Source: Castanea sativa
Lineage: Eukaryota; Streptophyta; Magnoliopsida; Fagales; Fagaceae
NCBI RefSeq assembly: GCF_040712315.1
Contig: NC_134017.1
Coordinates: 52,697,636-52,761,635, forward strand
DNA: 64,000 nt
Direction: 5' to 3'
Each line of letters opens with the position of its first letter. Position 1 is the stretch's first letter. The notes beneath the pieces are model-generated. The model saw nothing but the letters and a program-made list of their open reading frames with translations. It did no database searches and was not told where the DNA came from. The position numbers and the translations under genes are program-made. Positions 25,405-38,106 of the stretch are shown here, piece after piece.

Positions 25405-26352
25405 TCTGTAATTTCAATTTCGTTCAATTTAGTATACATTAGAATTGTACTGGTATTGACTACCAAAACCATATAGTTTTGATTTGTTTTAGTTTCTTTA
25501 ATTAAAAAAATATAAAAAATTAATTACAAATAGTTTTTTTTTTTTAAATAAAACTAATTTTCTACTTGCAATAAAACTCAATTAAGCTGGCGATGGATAA
25601 TTAGTTGCTTCTCTGCCATTAAAAATAGATTGGTTTTTTTTTTTTTTTTTTTTGAGAAAAAGATTTAGTTAATAGGTATGCATCTGTATTTATATATGTT
25701 TGACTTTTACTTTGGCATTTGGTTGTTTGTTTTTATATATGTACGTGATTGATTTTTAGTAATTGCTAGAAATCAATTACTAATAAATAATACAATATCT
25801 TCAGAAAATTCACTTCAACCATTAGTGTCAAATAAATAATACAAGCGGGGTTGAAGGAAAAGATCCAAATACATGTTTTATTCTTTTCAATAATCCATAT
25901 TTATAGCAATGAAATCCTATTGTTCCTACCCTGAGTGAAGTGATAAATGACTGATTACAAATATCTATGATCTATAATACTATTTCTTCTCTATAAAGGA
26001 CCAGAGATGCCTTGCTTACGTATCTAGAGCATTCACAGCAAGGTTGCTAAAAAAAATATGACTTTTAGCAATTCAAAATACTACTTTAACTATTTTAACA
26101 CTTCACTTTATAATACACCCAACATCAAGGGTTTTATTTTAACATTCAATACATTAAAATGATATAAACAATACAATAAATAACAATCACAACCATCAAT
26201 ACAATAAAATACTATTTTTTTTAACACCACACATTAAAAAATTAGTTTTTTTTTTTTGAGTTTTAAGCTACACTCACTGTAGCTCATACTCTTTTTTTTT
26301 TTTTTTTTTTTTTTTTAAGTTTCCCTTCTTTACTGTAGAACACATTTTTAGG

Positions 26353-26982
26353 TAGGGGTGTTCGCGGTGCGGTGCGGTGCGGTTTTGTGTCATTTTTAGT
26401 ATTGCATTTTGCGGTGCAGTTTAGCTAAAACCATAACTGAACCGTACTTTATTTTTGTGGTCACATGTGCGGTGCGGTGTGGTGTGGTGCGGTGCGGTTT
26501 AAAGTTTAGACAAAATCATAACCGCACCGCACCTCATTTTTACGGTCACATATGCAGTATGGTGTATAAAATGTGGTTTGAATGATTTGAAGTTGATATA
26601 TTTTTTAAATTTTGGGCTTTTTCTACCCAGACCAAAACTAATTTTTCCCTTTGTTTTGGTCCAAGTTTTAAACTATCGAGCTAGTTTTTCTTTATTTTGA
26701 GCTGGCTTTCCTAATCAACACTTGTTAGGGTTATCAATTTTTTTTAAAAAAACTAGGGTTATTAAACTATTAATAATATATTTAATATTAAAAATAATTA
26801 AATATATTAATATATAGAGAGGGTGCGGTGCGGTTTGTGCGGTTGTCTTATTATAAAACCGCAAACCGCACTGCACCATGCAGTGTGGTGTGGTGCGGTG
26901 CACTATTACTTGCGGTGCGGTGCGGTTATGCTATTTTGCGGGTGGTTTTGGTGCGATTTCTGCGGTTTGGTGAATACCCCTA
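26353..26982. mobile_element. hAT-type non-autonomous element with (GGTGC)n arrays
   Basis: The element is bounded by an exact 8-bp target-site duplication, TTTTTAGG at 26345-26352 and 26983-26990, the length typical of hAT transposons. Ends are inverted repeats: TAGGGGTGTTCGCGG on the left, CAAACC...AATACCCCTA on the right. Sub-terminal GGTGC/GTGCG arrays occur on both sides and partly in reverse complement, so the whole can fold back. The interior is AT-rich without transposase. Confidence 0.9.
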
Positions 26983-28168
26983 TTTTTAGGATATCATTTC
27001 CACTCTAGTTTGATTTTAAAAAATCACTGTTTTCAAGCTGGGTATTTTGAGGCCCAGTAATTTTTAGCATTTGGTCTTTGTTGTCTTCAAGTTTTATTTA
27101 CACCGTTCGCCACTGCTAGCACTGACGGTGGCTAATAAATTAAAGTTACCCCTTCCTCCAACACTGTTCGCCATAGCAAGATTAAGAAGAAGAAAACTGT
27201 TCAATTTTTGAGCTGTTTGGTTTGTGAGAAAGCATGTGGTAAAGAAAAAGATAATAAGTTTTTGGTTAATTCTACAGCTTTTCGCCGTATAAAATTGAAG
27301 GAAATGGATTTAAGAGGAAGAAAATGTGGGAAAAGTAAGTTTTTTTTTTCTCCCCGAATATTCTATATATTGGCATTTGTTTAGAAATTTGTATGGTTTT
27401 TTTTTTTCTTTACGGAGAAGAAATTTGATAATTGGAGCGCTGTAGAATTAGACAAACGAAAAAAAATAAGGTTGTATTTTTTCATATTTTTAATTAAATA
27501 AACTAAAAATAAATAAAAATTAGTTGCTTTGGTTCAAGAAATGAATTTTTGGTAAAGTGAAATGGTGTAAATTTTTGGTCAATGATAATGTTACTCACTT
27601 ACTCATGCTTACATCTAACGTAAATGGTCAAACAAAGTCTTAATTAATTATGGAGTCAGTGTTTTAGAAAATTCTTTTACTCACAAGTCATCAAATTAGT
27701 AGCCTTCATTAAGATCAAAGGTTCTAGGACGTCATTTCAAGTCTAAACTTCTTCTCAATCTTAAACATGGGAAAATTATTTACATGAAATGAATGAATCT
27801 ATATGTCTTACAAGTTACAACAATTAATGTGTAGACCATTTCATTATTATGTTAGTATTTTATTCATAACTTCATCATTTTAGTCAAGATTCATAAACTT
27901 CATGACTTGAAATAAAATTTCAAAAGTAAACATATTTTTAAACATATAGAATCCAATACATGTTCGTAAATATATAAGCAACAATATTTAATTTATGAAA
28001 ACACTATTTGCATACAAATTTTGATTCAAACTTCACCCATCTCATATGGTAGATCCAAAATCATAAGAAGTAGAGTTTAAGAGAGAAAAAATTTAGAGTT
28101 AAAATAGGGACTTACCCTTCAAGAGTATGTTAAAGATATTTCCACACATATATGTAATAGTAACGAAT

Positions 28169-28171
<3 letters not shown>

Positions 28172-28219
<48 letters not shown>
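28172..28219. repeat. (AT)n microsatellite
   Basis: Uninterrupted AT dinucleotides; the corresponding position of the paired segment copy (near 42505) lacks the expansion. Confidence 0.9.
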
Positions 28220-28221
<2 letters not shown>

Positions 28222-28951
28222 CTCTAATAGGCCTCCAATATTGTAAACCTTCTTTACAAATTAGAAAATGATCCTTTCAAATATTATTTTGAACATATAT
28301 TTAAATATAAGCACATAAAAAGATTGCAAACATAACAATGATCAAAATCTTTTCCATGAAAAAAAATAATAATAATAAAATGTAACATTCTTTTGTTATA
28401 TACACTTTTGGTCCTTTAATTGTATCTAAACTCTCAATGTAATCAAAGATTTCTATACAGTTGCAAAAAATATGACAATTAAATACCTAGTTTTTGCAAT
28501 TTTTATTTCAAAATACTTTGGAAGCCATTTTATTTTATTTATCTGTTATTATACCCTTCAATATTTTTTTTTACGGTATTCAAGTCTACATTTCTGTCTT
28601 TCAAGATTACAAATTTACTGATAATAATTAGATGTTCAGTCCCAAACCTATTGGGGACGAAATACAAAATTTGCCAGGTTTGTTCAGAAGTTCCCTCCTA
28701 CACCTTAAAGACAAATTCTCCAAATAAACTACATTATTTACTAAATCTTGGTAAATCAATAATTTTTTCAAAAAAATACTTTCAAATTTAATTTCTATAG
28801 AATTTTATCATTCATGTCAGATCTCTAACTATTCACTTCTTGATCAAATAATCAAATCAATTAATTATTTCCTAAGAAAAGAATACTATTATTTTTCAAC
28901 CAAGTTAGTATTATACAAGATATTAAACCTGATCATTTTATATTACTCTTA

Positions 28952-29114
28952 GTATCTGTTTGAGAACAGTTTATTTAACTTTTTGCTGAAAGTGTGCTAT
29001 AGTATACTTCTACTTTGAAAAAAATTGAAAAAGTGAGAAAATGTAGGAAAAATGAGTTTTAAAAAATTGTACACAAAAGCTAAAAGCTAAAAACTGAAAC
29101 TAATACTAAACAAG
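28952..29114. mobile_element. Small MITE inserted in segment copy A
   Basis: Flanked by CTCTTA at 28946-28951 and 29115-29120. The paired copy near 43312 has the uninterrupted site ('actcctaataatg'). The ends carry 'tatctgttt' and 'aaacaag', and the interior has 'aaaagctaaaaactgaaac', as in other 'gctgaaaa' elements in the window. A six-base duplication, or eight with two mismatches, suggests hAT. Confidence 0.65.
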
Positions 29115-29633
29115 CTCTTAATAACACAATGACAAGTTGATAAAAGACACTATCTTTTATTATTGTTAATATCTAATTCAAGGCACCCTTTCTAAAAGCC
29201 TTGGAAATATAATCATGAATTAACATCTTGAACCTTGAGCTCATTTTTTTTTTTTCATTAGATAACTCCAGTATTTTACGCACACAAAAAAGACCATTAA
29301 ACATTTATATAAACATATAAAACAATAAACATGTTCATAAACATATAAATAATAATATTTACTTTAACTAAATAAACATCAAGTTTTGCCAATTTTTTAA
29401 AAATAACCTTCATGAAGTTGAAATGTATTAAAAAACAATTATATTAACACAAAATAGATTATATTGGTATTGTTAATGTAATAATATAGTTTTATAAAAT
29501 AGTGAAAACAAATTATCATACTTTGATTCCTCCCTTGAGAGATTTTATGGTTCCATCCCTCCTAATAGCATTCATTGTGTAGTTAGCTTGTAAGTCCTTG
29601 CATTAAATTTTATAGTAACTTTAGTATCATCAA

Positions 29634-29673
<40 letters not shown>

Positions 29674-29700
29674 GTGTCATTTATACTAAAAGAATATGTG

Positions 29701-30521
29701 ATATATATTATGAAAGTTGGATCCTTATTATAGGTTGATGAACAAATGATGACATGTGCTCCTTTGATAATACATATCACAATTGCACATGCCATCTTTT
29801 AGAATGATGTAAGCTTATAACTTCATAAGGCAAACAATGATTTGTACACATCATACATATTTTTGACACATTTTCAAGTTATTGCTAATTTATATTCATT
29901 TAATTATACAATACATACTTCTAAATAAATGAGTGTTTAAATGTGTAATTAAATGCATCACAATAGGGAGATAATGTCAAATGTCATATCCCCCCCCCCC
30001 CCACCTCTCATATTTGGAATTAGATTCTCTAGATTTCCTAGAATACTCTACCAAATAATTTTTCTTAAATCATAACCATTCTTTAATGATTTAATGGTCT
30101 AGATTTTGCCATATTAGCATTCCACAAATAATAATCTTAATTATTTTGTTTGCAACATTATTTATTATTTTAAGAGTATTATTAGTGGAATACTAACATG
30201 ACAGAATCTAGACATTTAAATCATAAAATAGTGGTTCGAATTTAAAGAAATCTATTAGTAGAGTACCTTAGGAAATCTAGCAGATCTGAATTCCTCTTAT
30301 AACCAATATAATTATATCTAATTATAATGTTTTTTTTTTTTTTTTGCTTTATTAAAGCATATTTTCACACATAATTGCCAAATTTTACACAAAAAATCCT
30401 TTAAAATGAGAAAGATATCCCTTTTTTTTTTTTTTTGTTCTCTTTGTATTTTGAAACAAGATAATAAAAAACAAGATAATTAATTTTCTTCCCTATAAAG
30501 TGGTGATTTCCAACTATATTG
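29701..30521. other. Intergenic, no gene seen
   Basis: AT-rich, with an (AT)n tract at 29639-29670 just before the end of segment copy A, a poly-C run at 29991-30002 and several poly-T runs. No coding or mobile-element signature was recognised. Confidence 0.5.
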
Positions 30522-31540
30522 TGTTGGCTTTAATTCCAGGCAAAATTTGCTTGTAATTTCTTCAATTATTTTCCCTGTATGTATATGAGTTTAATTGTAA
30601 GGGATGAGTATGAGAGATCAGTGAAGAATCAAGTTTCAAAAGTTGAACAAGTGGATTTCGCGACTAGCGCGCAAATGTCTCGCGACTAGCGCGCAAATGT
30701 CTCGCGAGAAGCAACCCACGAAAGAGCCACGTGTAGAACACATGACTGGAAGATGAAGAGTAGTGCCAGGCTGTTATTTTCGCGACTATCTCGTTGGAAG
30801 GGCCAACCCACAAAGGACCCTCGAAAGTCTCTATTTGGCGAAAAGTTGTGTTTTGCATTACCAAATCTTTACTCACACCATATATACCCTCATTACCCAC
30901 AAATTGTGTGAAGTGCTTTTTAGAGAGAAAACTCTAGAAAATACACTTGAGAATTAGAGATTGTTATACCCACAATTATCCACACATTTCCTTGTAGTTT
31001 TCATCAACTCCTACCTCTCCATCTCTAAATCTTTGAGAGGTTGCTAGCCTAAGCACTTGCCACACTCATATTGAGTGTAAAGTGAGGTTTTGGTACTACT
31101 AGGAAGCATTAGAATGAGTCATTCATTGGCAAATGCAAACGGGCTGAAAGGCTCTGAGAAGTTAGTTGGTAGCAAAAGCTTGGAGGACTCAAGTACATGG
31201 GGTAGACTAGGCTTGGAGGATCTTTTGTTATTCTTGTACTCCAACTTTATTCTCTAGTGGATTGATTTTGACTTGAAAGATTGCGGAGAGGTTTTTCGCC
31301 GAATTCTTTGGTTTCCTCTTCGATAACACTTCTCGGTGTTATCTTGTATTTGTGTCTCTCTCCCTTACTCTTTAAGCTTTCATTTTGTTGTTGATGATGG
31401 ATGAAACTAACTTAGGGTAATGTTATCAGTTCATTGCGCTTATTTACTCTTGTTCCACACTTAGTCTAAGTTAGAGTAAAAGCAATCTAGCCGTAATTGT
31501 TAATTGGGGGTCTGAACAAGCTTTTATTTTTTAACACAAA
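30522..31540 (+). mobile_element. Copia-like solo LTR
   Basis: Begins TGTTGGCTTTAATTCCAGG and ends near '...ttttttaaca', giving TG...CA borders. The interior has 'gagaggtttttcgccgaatt', 'ggtttcctcttcgataacac' and 'ggtgttatcttgtattt', a combination I recall from plant Copia LTRs. A 22-bp unit (cgcgactagcgcgcaaatgt ct) is present twice at 30659-30702. No polymerase gene or second LTR is nearby, so this is probably a solo LTR. No matching target-site duplication was found, so the ends are approximate. Confidence 0.6.
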
Positions 31541-32149
31541 CCGGAACTATCATTCCCATAATTAAGTGTATCACAATAAGGAAAGAACGCCAAAAGTCAG
31601 TTTTATTTTACTTTTTTTTCACTTTTTTAGTTGTCACTTTCTTTGAAATTGTGTGTGTGTTTATATATATATTATTGGTAAAGATTAATTGATTTATTTT
31701 ATTGTTTAAGATGTTAGTGTTTTATAATTTTTGTGTTTAGATTGGTATACTTTAAACTAATCTATAATAGGTTTTGAATGTGTTAAATTTCAAGGCAATT
31801 TCAATTTTATTATTCCATTTTTGTAGGTTCAAGATAAACCTTTCCAATAATAATTACAAATTATTTTATTTGTTTTTATTTAGACTCACCATACGATTTA
31901 AGATATATATTGTTTCCTTTTTTTGGTTATTCACATTTCATCTTTATATTTGATTTATACTTTTGCTAAGCACTTTATTTATTTTGTTATTTTTCTAATC
32001 TATAAAATAACATTCAATAGCTACATTACTATTGTAATCTGCTAAAGTTTATAAAGTGGAACTCTTGGTAAAATTTATAGCATTCAAAGATCGGTTAATG
32101 ATTGTTTACTGAAGAAAAGATTGGCTATAGTTTACTACTATGTACATAG
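31541..32149. other. Intergenic, no gene seen
   Basis: AT-rich sequence without open frames of note or recognisable repeat ends. Confidence 0.5.
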
Positions 32150-34030
32150 ATTAGATTGGCTTTGTGTGGGCATTTTTTGCAAATGTTGGGTTGGGCCACC
32201 TGCTACTACACTAGGCCTAAAGATTTCTGGATCAAGGAGCCAGGATCGGTCCAAGAGCAACCCTCCTTGGTCTGACTTGTGCGCAAACGATGCCTCTGTT
32301 AATCAGGCTTTGATCACATGCCCATGGCAAACATAACTGTTACATTAACTACGGCAGGCAGATACAATAAAAATAATAATGAAAATTCCTTTACGATTCA
32401 GACAGAAGTGAGTAATGGACTTTGATAAGAGATGCACGCTTTATGAAATAATAACAAAAGGGTAGGTATTGAATGAACAACAATAAGCTTTAAAAGAAAC
32501 AAATGTCAGTCTACCACATAAGGCACGTTGCTAAGTCTAAGTCAAGAAGGGGAATCACCTCTTCAACGCGATTAACCTCTCTGATGGAAAAATTAACTGC
32601 TTTGAAGGGGCGGGCTGAATGACTTTTGTTCAATGAAGTCCTTTTCCGTTACCAGAGAACATGGTTGGAGAGGGAGAGGGAGATCGACCCATTCAGTCCT
32701 TCTCTCTATTCTCTCTGTTTTTTACTCTTCTTTCTATTCCTTAATTCTTTCCTTTCTTTTTCGTCGTTTACTCTTTTTTCTATTCTCTCCAATTCTTTCT
32801 TTCTTTTTCCCTTGGCCTTTACTCTTACTGTCTTTTTAATTCTAGCGATTATCCTCCCAAAAGTTGCTTTCTTTTTTTCGTTGTACATAGCAAAGGCTCC
32901 TTATATAGTGCCAGCTGTCCTTGGCTTTTACCATTTTAGCCCTTAACCGTTTTTGTCTAGTGTGGATGTCCTTACCGACTTTTATTAATTGGTCAGTCAC
33001 CCAACCAACGCCATTTACCTACATTGGCCACGCCACTCTACCTCACCAGACAAAGAAGACTCTTTTGTTTGTTTGCTTGCCGTGGCATTCTTACCTGCCA
33101 CGGTGTAAGTACTCTCCTTCTCTTTGTCTGTCATAGCATGCACCTAATGGTTCCAACTCAGTTTTGCCTATTTTGGGTGATATGTCATCCCAGCAGGACA
33201 TTGCCTCCAAAAGAGCTTGAGCAGGAAACACGAAAATGAGTTTTCCCCCTCCCCACCGCCAGACCATGCCCTCTTACCTCTGACCCATGACCTCACCACT
33301 TCCCGTATTGGCTAGGTACAGGCTGGTGGTGTTTGGGCCTTACGCGTGCCTTACCTTCATGCTCGTCCAAATTCTGCCAACTGCTCATGTGTTTGCCACG
33401 GTCTGAAAGTCCATATGCCCAGTCTGCCGTTCATCTTTAACTTCTTATGGCGTGGGTTGCTTTCCTTGACTGCTTTATTTATGGCTTGCTTCTTTAGAGG
33501 CTGGGCTTTGCCTGATTGTGGGCTGTTCCATGCTTTCATTCTCAGCCCTTGTTATTTATTTCCTACCGCATCATTCTGTTATGCCTGCTATGAGGTTTGC
33601 TTGACCCAAGGCCGTTAGGCCTCTTTGGGCTTTACTGTTCGTTCCTTCTCTGATGGCCCAATAAACTCATTGGGCCCTTTACCACTTGCGGGCTCCCTCA
33701 TTCCGCCTACTTTCCTTTGGGCATCCTTGGCCCGTTTACTTTTCTTGGGGCATCCTCAGCCCTTTCCAATTTTATGCTTCCCATAAGCTTTTGCTAACTC
33801 CTTGGGCTTCCTTGGCCTAAGTACTTCATTCTTCATCTTTGAGGCTTGTGGATTCTTCATTGCTTCTTATTCTCTTTACTTACATTGCTTTAGGCCTGCT
33901 GTGATAGTTGTGGTCCATCCTCACTTTTCTACATCTACACTACCCATGAGTTTGCTATTTCTTTCTTCCGGGCCTTCTTAGGCCCATTTACTTCTTCAGG
34001 GCCATTTTCTAAATCAATAATATGTTTTAA
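32150..34030 (-). mobile_element. LTR fragment related to the 1-2439 and 6082 families, minus strand
   Basis: In order on the plus strand it shows the same landmarks as 1-2439: 'agcccttaaccgtttttg', 'tgtggatgtcctta', 'catagcatgcacctaatggt', 'gatatgtcatcc', 'cctctgacccatgacc', 'cgtattggctaggtaca', then 'gggcttccttggcc' and 'ttgggcat' words. 'ccttatatag' at 32899 is the complement of a TATA-like box. The expected 'gggcatcaaca' border is not found, so the edges are uncertain. No tandem triplication is present here. Confidence 0.6.
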
Positions 34031-34102
34031 TTTATCAAATGGATTTCATAGAAAAGTGGAAGGAACAAAAAAAATTAACAACCCAAATACAACTTTGAAG
34101 CC

Positions 34103-35083
34103 TGTAGATGCTCATTTTTTTAGAAACCTAGCAGGAGGAAAAGCCCAAAGACATGGGCAGAATAAAATGGGATTGAAATACCATTAAAGCCCAAGTGGCA
34201 GGAATAATGGATCATGGGTCCATAAAGCAAGCAAATGGTATTTCAAATTCAAATTTAACCAAAAATATTTTTTAAAGCATTGTTTTATTTAAAGTAAATA
34301 TATATATACAACATATCAAAAGAAGGTTAAAGCATATATATACAAAAAAAAATGTATGATTAGTTATATTCACACGGCTTTTTGGAGGCCATTCCAAGCT
34401 TTGTTTTCTTCAAATTTTATATACATGAAAAGCTCTGGATGTCTAGTTTCCAATGGTCCTGGCCTTATTCGATTTGGAGTTGTGGTCATTGAGATATCGT
34501 GCTCAGAAGGGAGGTGACACAAAATTGAGAAATCCTGAACATCTTTTCTTAAATAATTCATATCTTTCAATCCAAAGCTGATATTGTCAAGCTCTTTTGG
34601 TGAAACTTAGCTAAGACCTTCTTCTTTAAGATAGTCCAGCTTGTTCATTCCAGTTATTGCCCAATCGGTACTGTTTATTGCGCGAAGTTAGGCGAAAAAC
34701 TGTCAGTTTTCCTGAAAAATACAATGAAGATTTTATTAGGGTTTCAGTATTTTTGTGATATCCCATTTGTTTTAACTCCGATTTTGGCTCGTAAACTACT
34801 GTTTCGAAGGGAAAAATATGCCCTATGAGACAGTCCAAAATTCAATATGATCCAATGGTTAGATCAAAAATTCAACTTTTTGACTATCCCCAATTAGGGT
34901 TTTGGTCAGTTTTTTTGTAAAATGGATTTTTCAAATATTATGATTTTTTGATTCACTATTCAAGAATGTTGTACTTATTTTTACCATTTTTAGCTTTGAA
35001 ATTCATGATTTTGCACCTTTTAATTTTTTTTTTGTCTTTGTTTAGACGCGTGAATCGAGGTCGGACAAAATACGGTATTGACA
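34103..35083 (+). mobile_element. Probable Gypsy-type LTR (solo)
   Basis: Starts TGTAGATGCTCATTTTTT and ends 'cgaggtcggacaaaatacgg' 'tattgaca', a combination that I recall from ends of plant Gypsy LTRs. The end coincides within a few bases with the start of segment copy B. No target-site duplication is visible. Its first 130 bp also contain 'aaagcccaa' words like the neighbouring family, so a mosaic of two LTRs is possible. Confidence 0.5.
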
Positions 35084-35261
35084 ATTATAAAATATACGAA
35101 AACTAGAAATGATGAACAAAAGGTTCCTCCAAGTACATGCATCTCTCTTCCACACCCCCTCCCCCTAATTAGGCAGGATTCAAGTCCTAATCCTCTCTCC
35201 CTCTATTATATTGCTGTCTCTTGCTCCATTTTTGTTTTTGTGCTTTTGGGTTTATTTATCT

Positions 35262-35570
35262 TTCTTTCATTGGTTTCACTAAGTAATAAGTATGCTTCAT
35301 TTCTATTTCGAACCAAGAGTGAATCAGAGAGGGAAGATTAGTTTGTTTTATTCACTAACCCCAAAACTCTACATGAGAAGGATATTAATACTCAACTAAA
35401 ATATCCTTTAGAGGTAAGTACTTTAATATAGTTAATTATTTGGAGAACCTTGCTTTACTTGGTGAAGCGAATGTGACATCTTACTAAGAAGATGGTGGTA
35501 GGTGTATAAAAAGTAGAAGTTTTATCGTTAATGGTATGAATAAATTGAAACCTTAGTCATGATTTTACCT
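35262..35570 (+). pseudogene. Fragment of the F-box gene 3' region plus flank (copy B)
   Basis: Matches 19795-20075 of the F-box relic: 'cttc(a)tttctatttc(g/a)aaccaagag', 'ccccaaaactc', 'aatatcctttagaggtaa', 'cttactaagaagatggtggt', 'ttgaaaccttagtc'. The reading frame carries a stop after KSESERED. It is closer to the 21524 fragment (shared 'gaatcagagagggaagatta') than to the main relic, as expected if A and B arose from one already truncated fragment. Confidence 0.8.
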
Positions 35571-36189
35571 GATGTAGTAAGCAAGTTGGTGTATTTAACA
35601 ACGTACTTTAATTTTCATATTTATATGATCCTTCCATGGTTCTAGTCAAGAGCCTTGTAGCTAAACTTGTTGGTATCTCTTAATGTTTCCAATGAAAATA
35701 TCCAAGTTTCAAATTCCTCTTGCCCCATTGTAACTTTCAAACTATAATATCATTTCATTCCAAGGCCATATTTGGACCCAAAACCTTCAAGAAATTGAGG
35801 TGTTTGCTTGATTTTTTTTTTTAATTAATGTTATTAGCTTTTTTTGTGTTATCCAAAACTTTGATATTTATACATAAAAATTAAATTAACAAAATATTTG
35901 AAAAAACCATAACAAATTTATTATCAATAACTCCCCTTGTATATATCCTCCCAATGAAAGTTGTGATGAAGTTGATATATATATATATATATAAAAGCAA
36001 AAAAATAATTAATTTATAAAAATCAAGTTGTTAACGTTAATTAAAAAAAATTCTGTTATACTGTAAAAATCATGTTGTTATTATCTTTTTTTTTTTAATC
36101 CAAAAATTTGATATTTATCCAAAAAAATATTAAAACAAAATATATTTGAAAAAAGTAAATAACAATTTATATCCTCCCAATGAAAGTGG

Positions 36190-36233
<44 letters not shown>

Positions 36234-36297
36234 TTCTTTTTACCTGCAGTGTAGTAATTATAAAAAAAAAAATTGCTGTTTTTTTATAATACACTAT

Positions 36298-36914
36298 TGT
36301 AAGGGCCAAGAATGAGTTGACGTAATACAATGACTTTGTAGAAGCGGGAACGTGAATCAAATAACCTAGCACAGTTGAAGAAGAAGAAAAAGATATGGAA
36401 CAATGAAGAATACTAGTCCACGGCCAAGGTCCGAGGATAGATACTTATAATAGACTGGTCTCAAGAATGATTTACTACAGTGTTTCTCTCTCTCTCGAAT
36501 TCTCTCATTCACCTCTCTCTTTTCCGGATGATCTTTTACATTGTATAGTCTCTTTCAACTGATCTTGACCCTCCATTTGTTGATCATGCAGACCGCTACT
36601 TTAGTGCTTGTCCCATTAGACGCCTTCCCAAATCTTCTGTAAGTTGCGTCAACTAAGACAGTACTATTCAAGGGTCTTTTCCACATAAATGCGACCAGGG
36701 GGTTTCGTGGGGTACATTAAATATGGTGGCAGCTACCATTCCTTTAGACACGTTAGGACTAACCCCCTCTCTAAAACTCTTCCTCTACAGTGGGACCTCC
36801 TTTGGTAATGCGTCATTGATGTGGCCAAGGCTCGCCTCTCCAGCCTTGCCGTCCGAGGGTATGGTCCCCTCGGAACTGCATCAGCTTCCTTGGCCTCGGA
36901 TATGACACCTGTCA
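36298..36914 (-). mobile_element. Solo LTR, minus strand
   Basis: On the minus strand it starts TGACAGGTGTCATATCCGAGG and ends '...ttggcccttaca'. 'ctat' occurs on both sides (36294-36297 and 36915-36918), consistent with a short target-site duplication. It shares 'ccgagg'/'cctcgg' words and the TG...CTTACA end with the solo LTR at 39410. The plus-strand open frame inside it has no domain. Confidence 0.65.
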
Positions 36915-37190
36915 CTATTACCTTATTAAATTTATGTGTCTCAAAACTATATGTAAAAAAATAAAATAATAATTAGATGAATTAGACGAAAATTTTGAAT
37001 TATAATACACTACACTTAAAAAACAAGGATTAGATAAATTATATGAAGAATTTGGATTTTAACTAAATTAAGATTTTTATCAACTTAGAAATTATTGGAG
37101 AAGAAAAATTATATATATTTTTAAAAAATCTAAAAAAATTCTACAATTTGGAGAAGCCACTTGGCACAACCACAGTTTCTAAACTCAATT

Positions 37191-37348
37191 TTTATTATAT
37201 AGTATATAATATGATATGATATGATTTATAATCATGTTTGAAGAGTTTGATATGCACATATCCTAAATGTTTATTATATAGTATATAATATGATATGATA
37301 TGATTTATAATCATGTTTGAAGAGTTTGATATGCACATATCCTAAATG
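37191..37348. repeat. Tandem duplication of 79 bp, two apparently identical copies
   Basis: Two consecutive copies beginning 'tttattatatagtatataat' at 37191 and 37270, each ending 'tatcctaaatg'. No difference was seen between them, pointing to a recent event. Confidence 0.9.
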
Positions 37349-38106
37349 AGAATATGAGATTCTGGATTGACATCCTGGTAACGTCAGCTTGGAGGCAAGT
37401 AGAGTCTCCATAAATTATAGGATTTTCTAGGTATGATTGACCACCTAATGTGTAATCGATATTATTACCAGCCTAGGGTTAAGAGCATGTGAAGTCTCGA
37501 ATCCTAAATTAAGCAGTACACTATCTACGAACCATTGAAATATATTTGATGGCTCATTTGTATATGGGCAAGGTGTTAGACACACTTGTTTGTATCCATT
37601 TAACCATAGTTACATATTTTAATTATTTCTTAGTTTTAATAATTCATGAAAGAATTTTTGGATAATTGTAAAATTATATGCTAAAAAATGATGACATTAG
37701 TTATTTTGCAACATCATTATCTTATTATTTTGTTTTTTGGATTATGCAGGAGACGCATACGATGGGGTAAAGTTTAGAGGCCTCCAAGACTTCTTTTTTT
37801 TTTTTTTGCTTTATCTCAATTTTTTTTGGTAAATAATCTAACTTTTAGTTGAAAATAAGCTATATTCTAGTTTTTTTATAAACAATTTCTTCTGATAAAC
37901 ACTATATCTTTTGAGAAATATAAAAGTTGTCATTTTCATTTAATATATGGTTCATATATATCAAAGTCATTAGTGTTCCATTTTTTTCAATGGAAAACTT
38001 CATGTAAACATAGCTTCTGAATTTTCTTGTTTTGGTAGTATTACACACACACACACACACACAAAACTTGGATTAAAGGAAAACTACTTTATATCTTCCA
38101 TTATTT

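Larger units (their letters stand above)
21070..29700. repeat. Segmental duplication, copy A
   Basis: It matches 35084-43870 in the same order and orientation over many blocks. Examples (A/B): 21100/35100 'gatgaacaaaaggttcctcc'; 21660/37515 'acactatcta(t/c)ga', 'tgatggctcatttgta'; 23880/40325 'aaactaaaactat'; 27020/41215 'tgttttcaagctgggtattt'; 28260/42545 'tattattttgaacatatatt'; 29200/43395 'agccttggaaatataatca'; 29640/43825 end. Differences are mostly insertions: A carries elements at 24321-25404, 26353-26982 and 28952-29114 that B lacks. No intact gene is present. A block near 27080-27350 is conserved in both copies ('aagattaagaagaagaaaa', 'agctgtttggtt(t/c)gtgag') but has no long open frame. 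Confidence 0.85.

Noticed and set aside
32626..32946. 106-codon F/L/S-rich frame considered as a membrane protein
   Set aside because: CT-rich complement of purine-rich LTR leader; parallel to frames in the other LTR copies.
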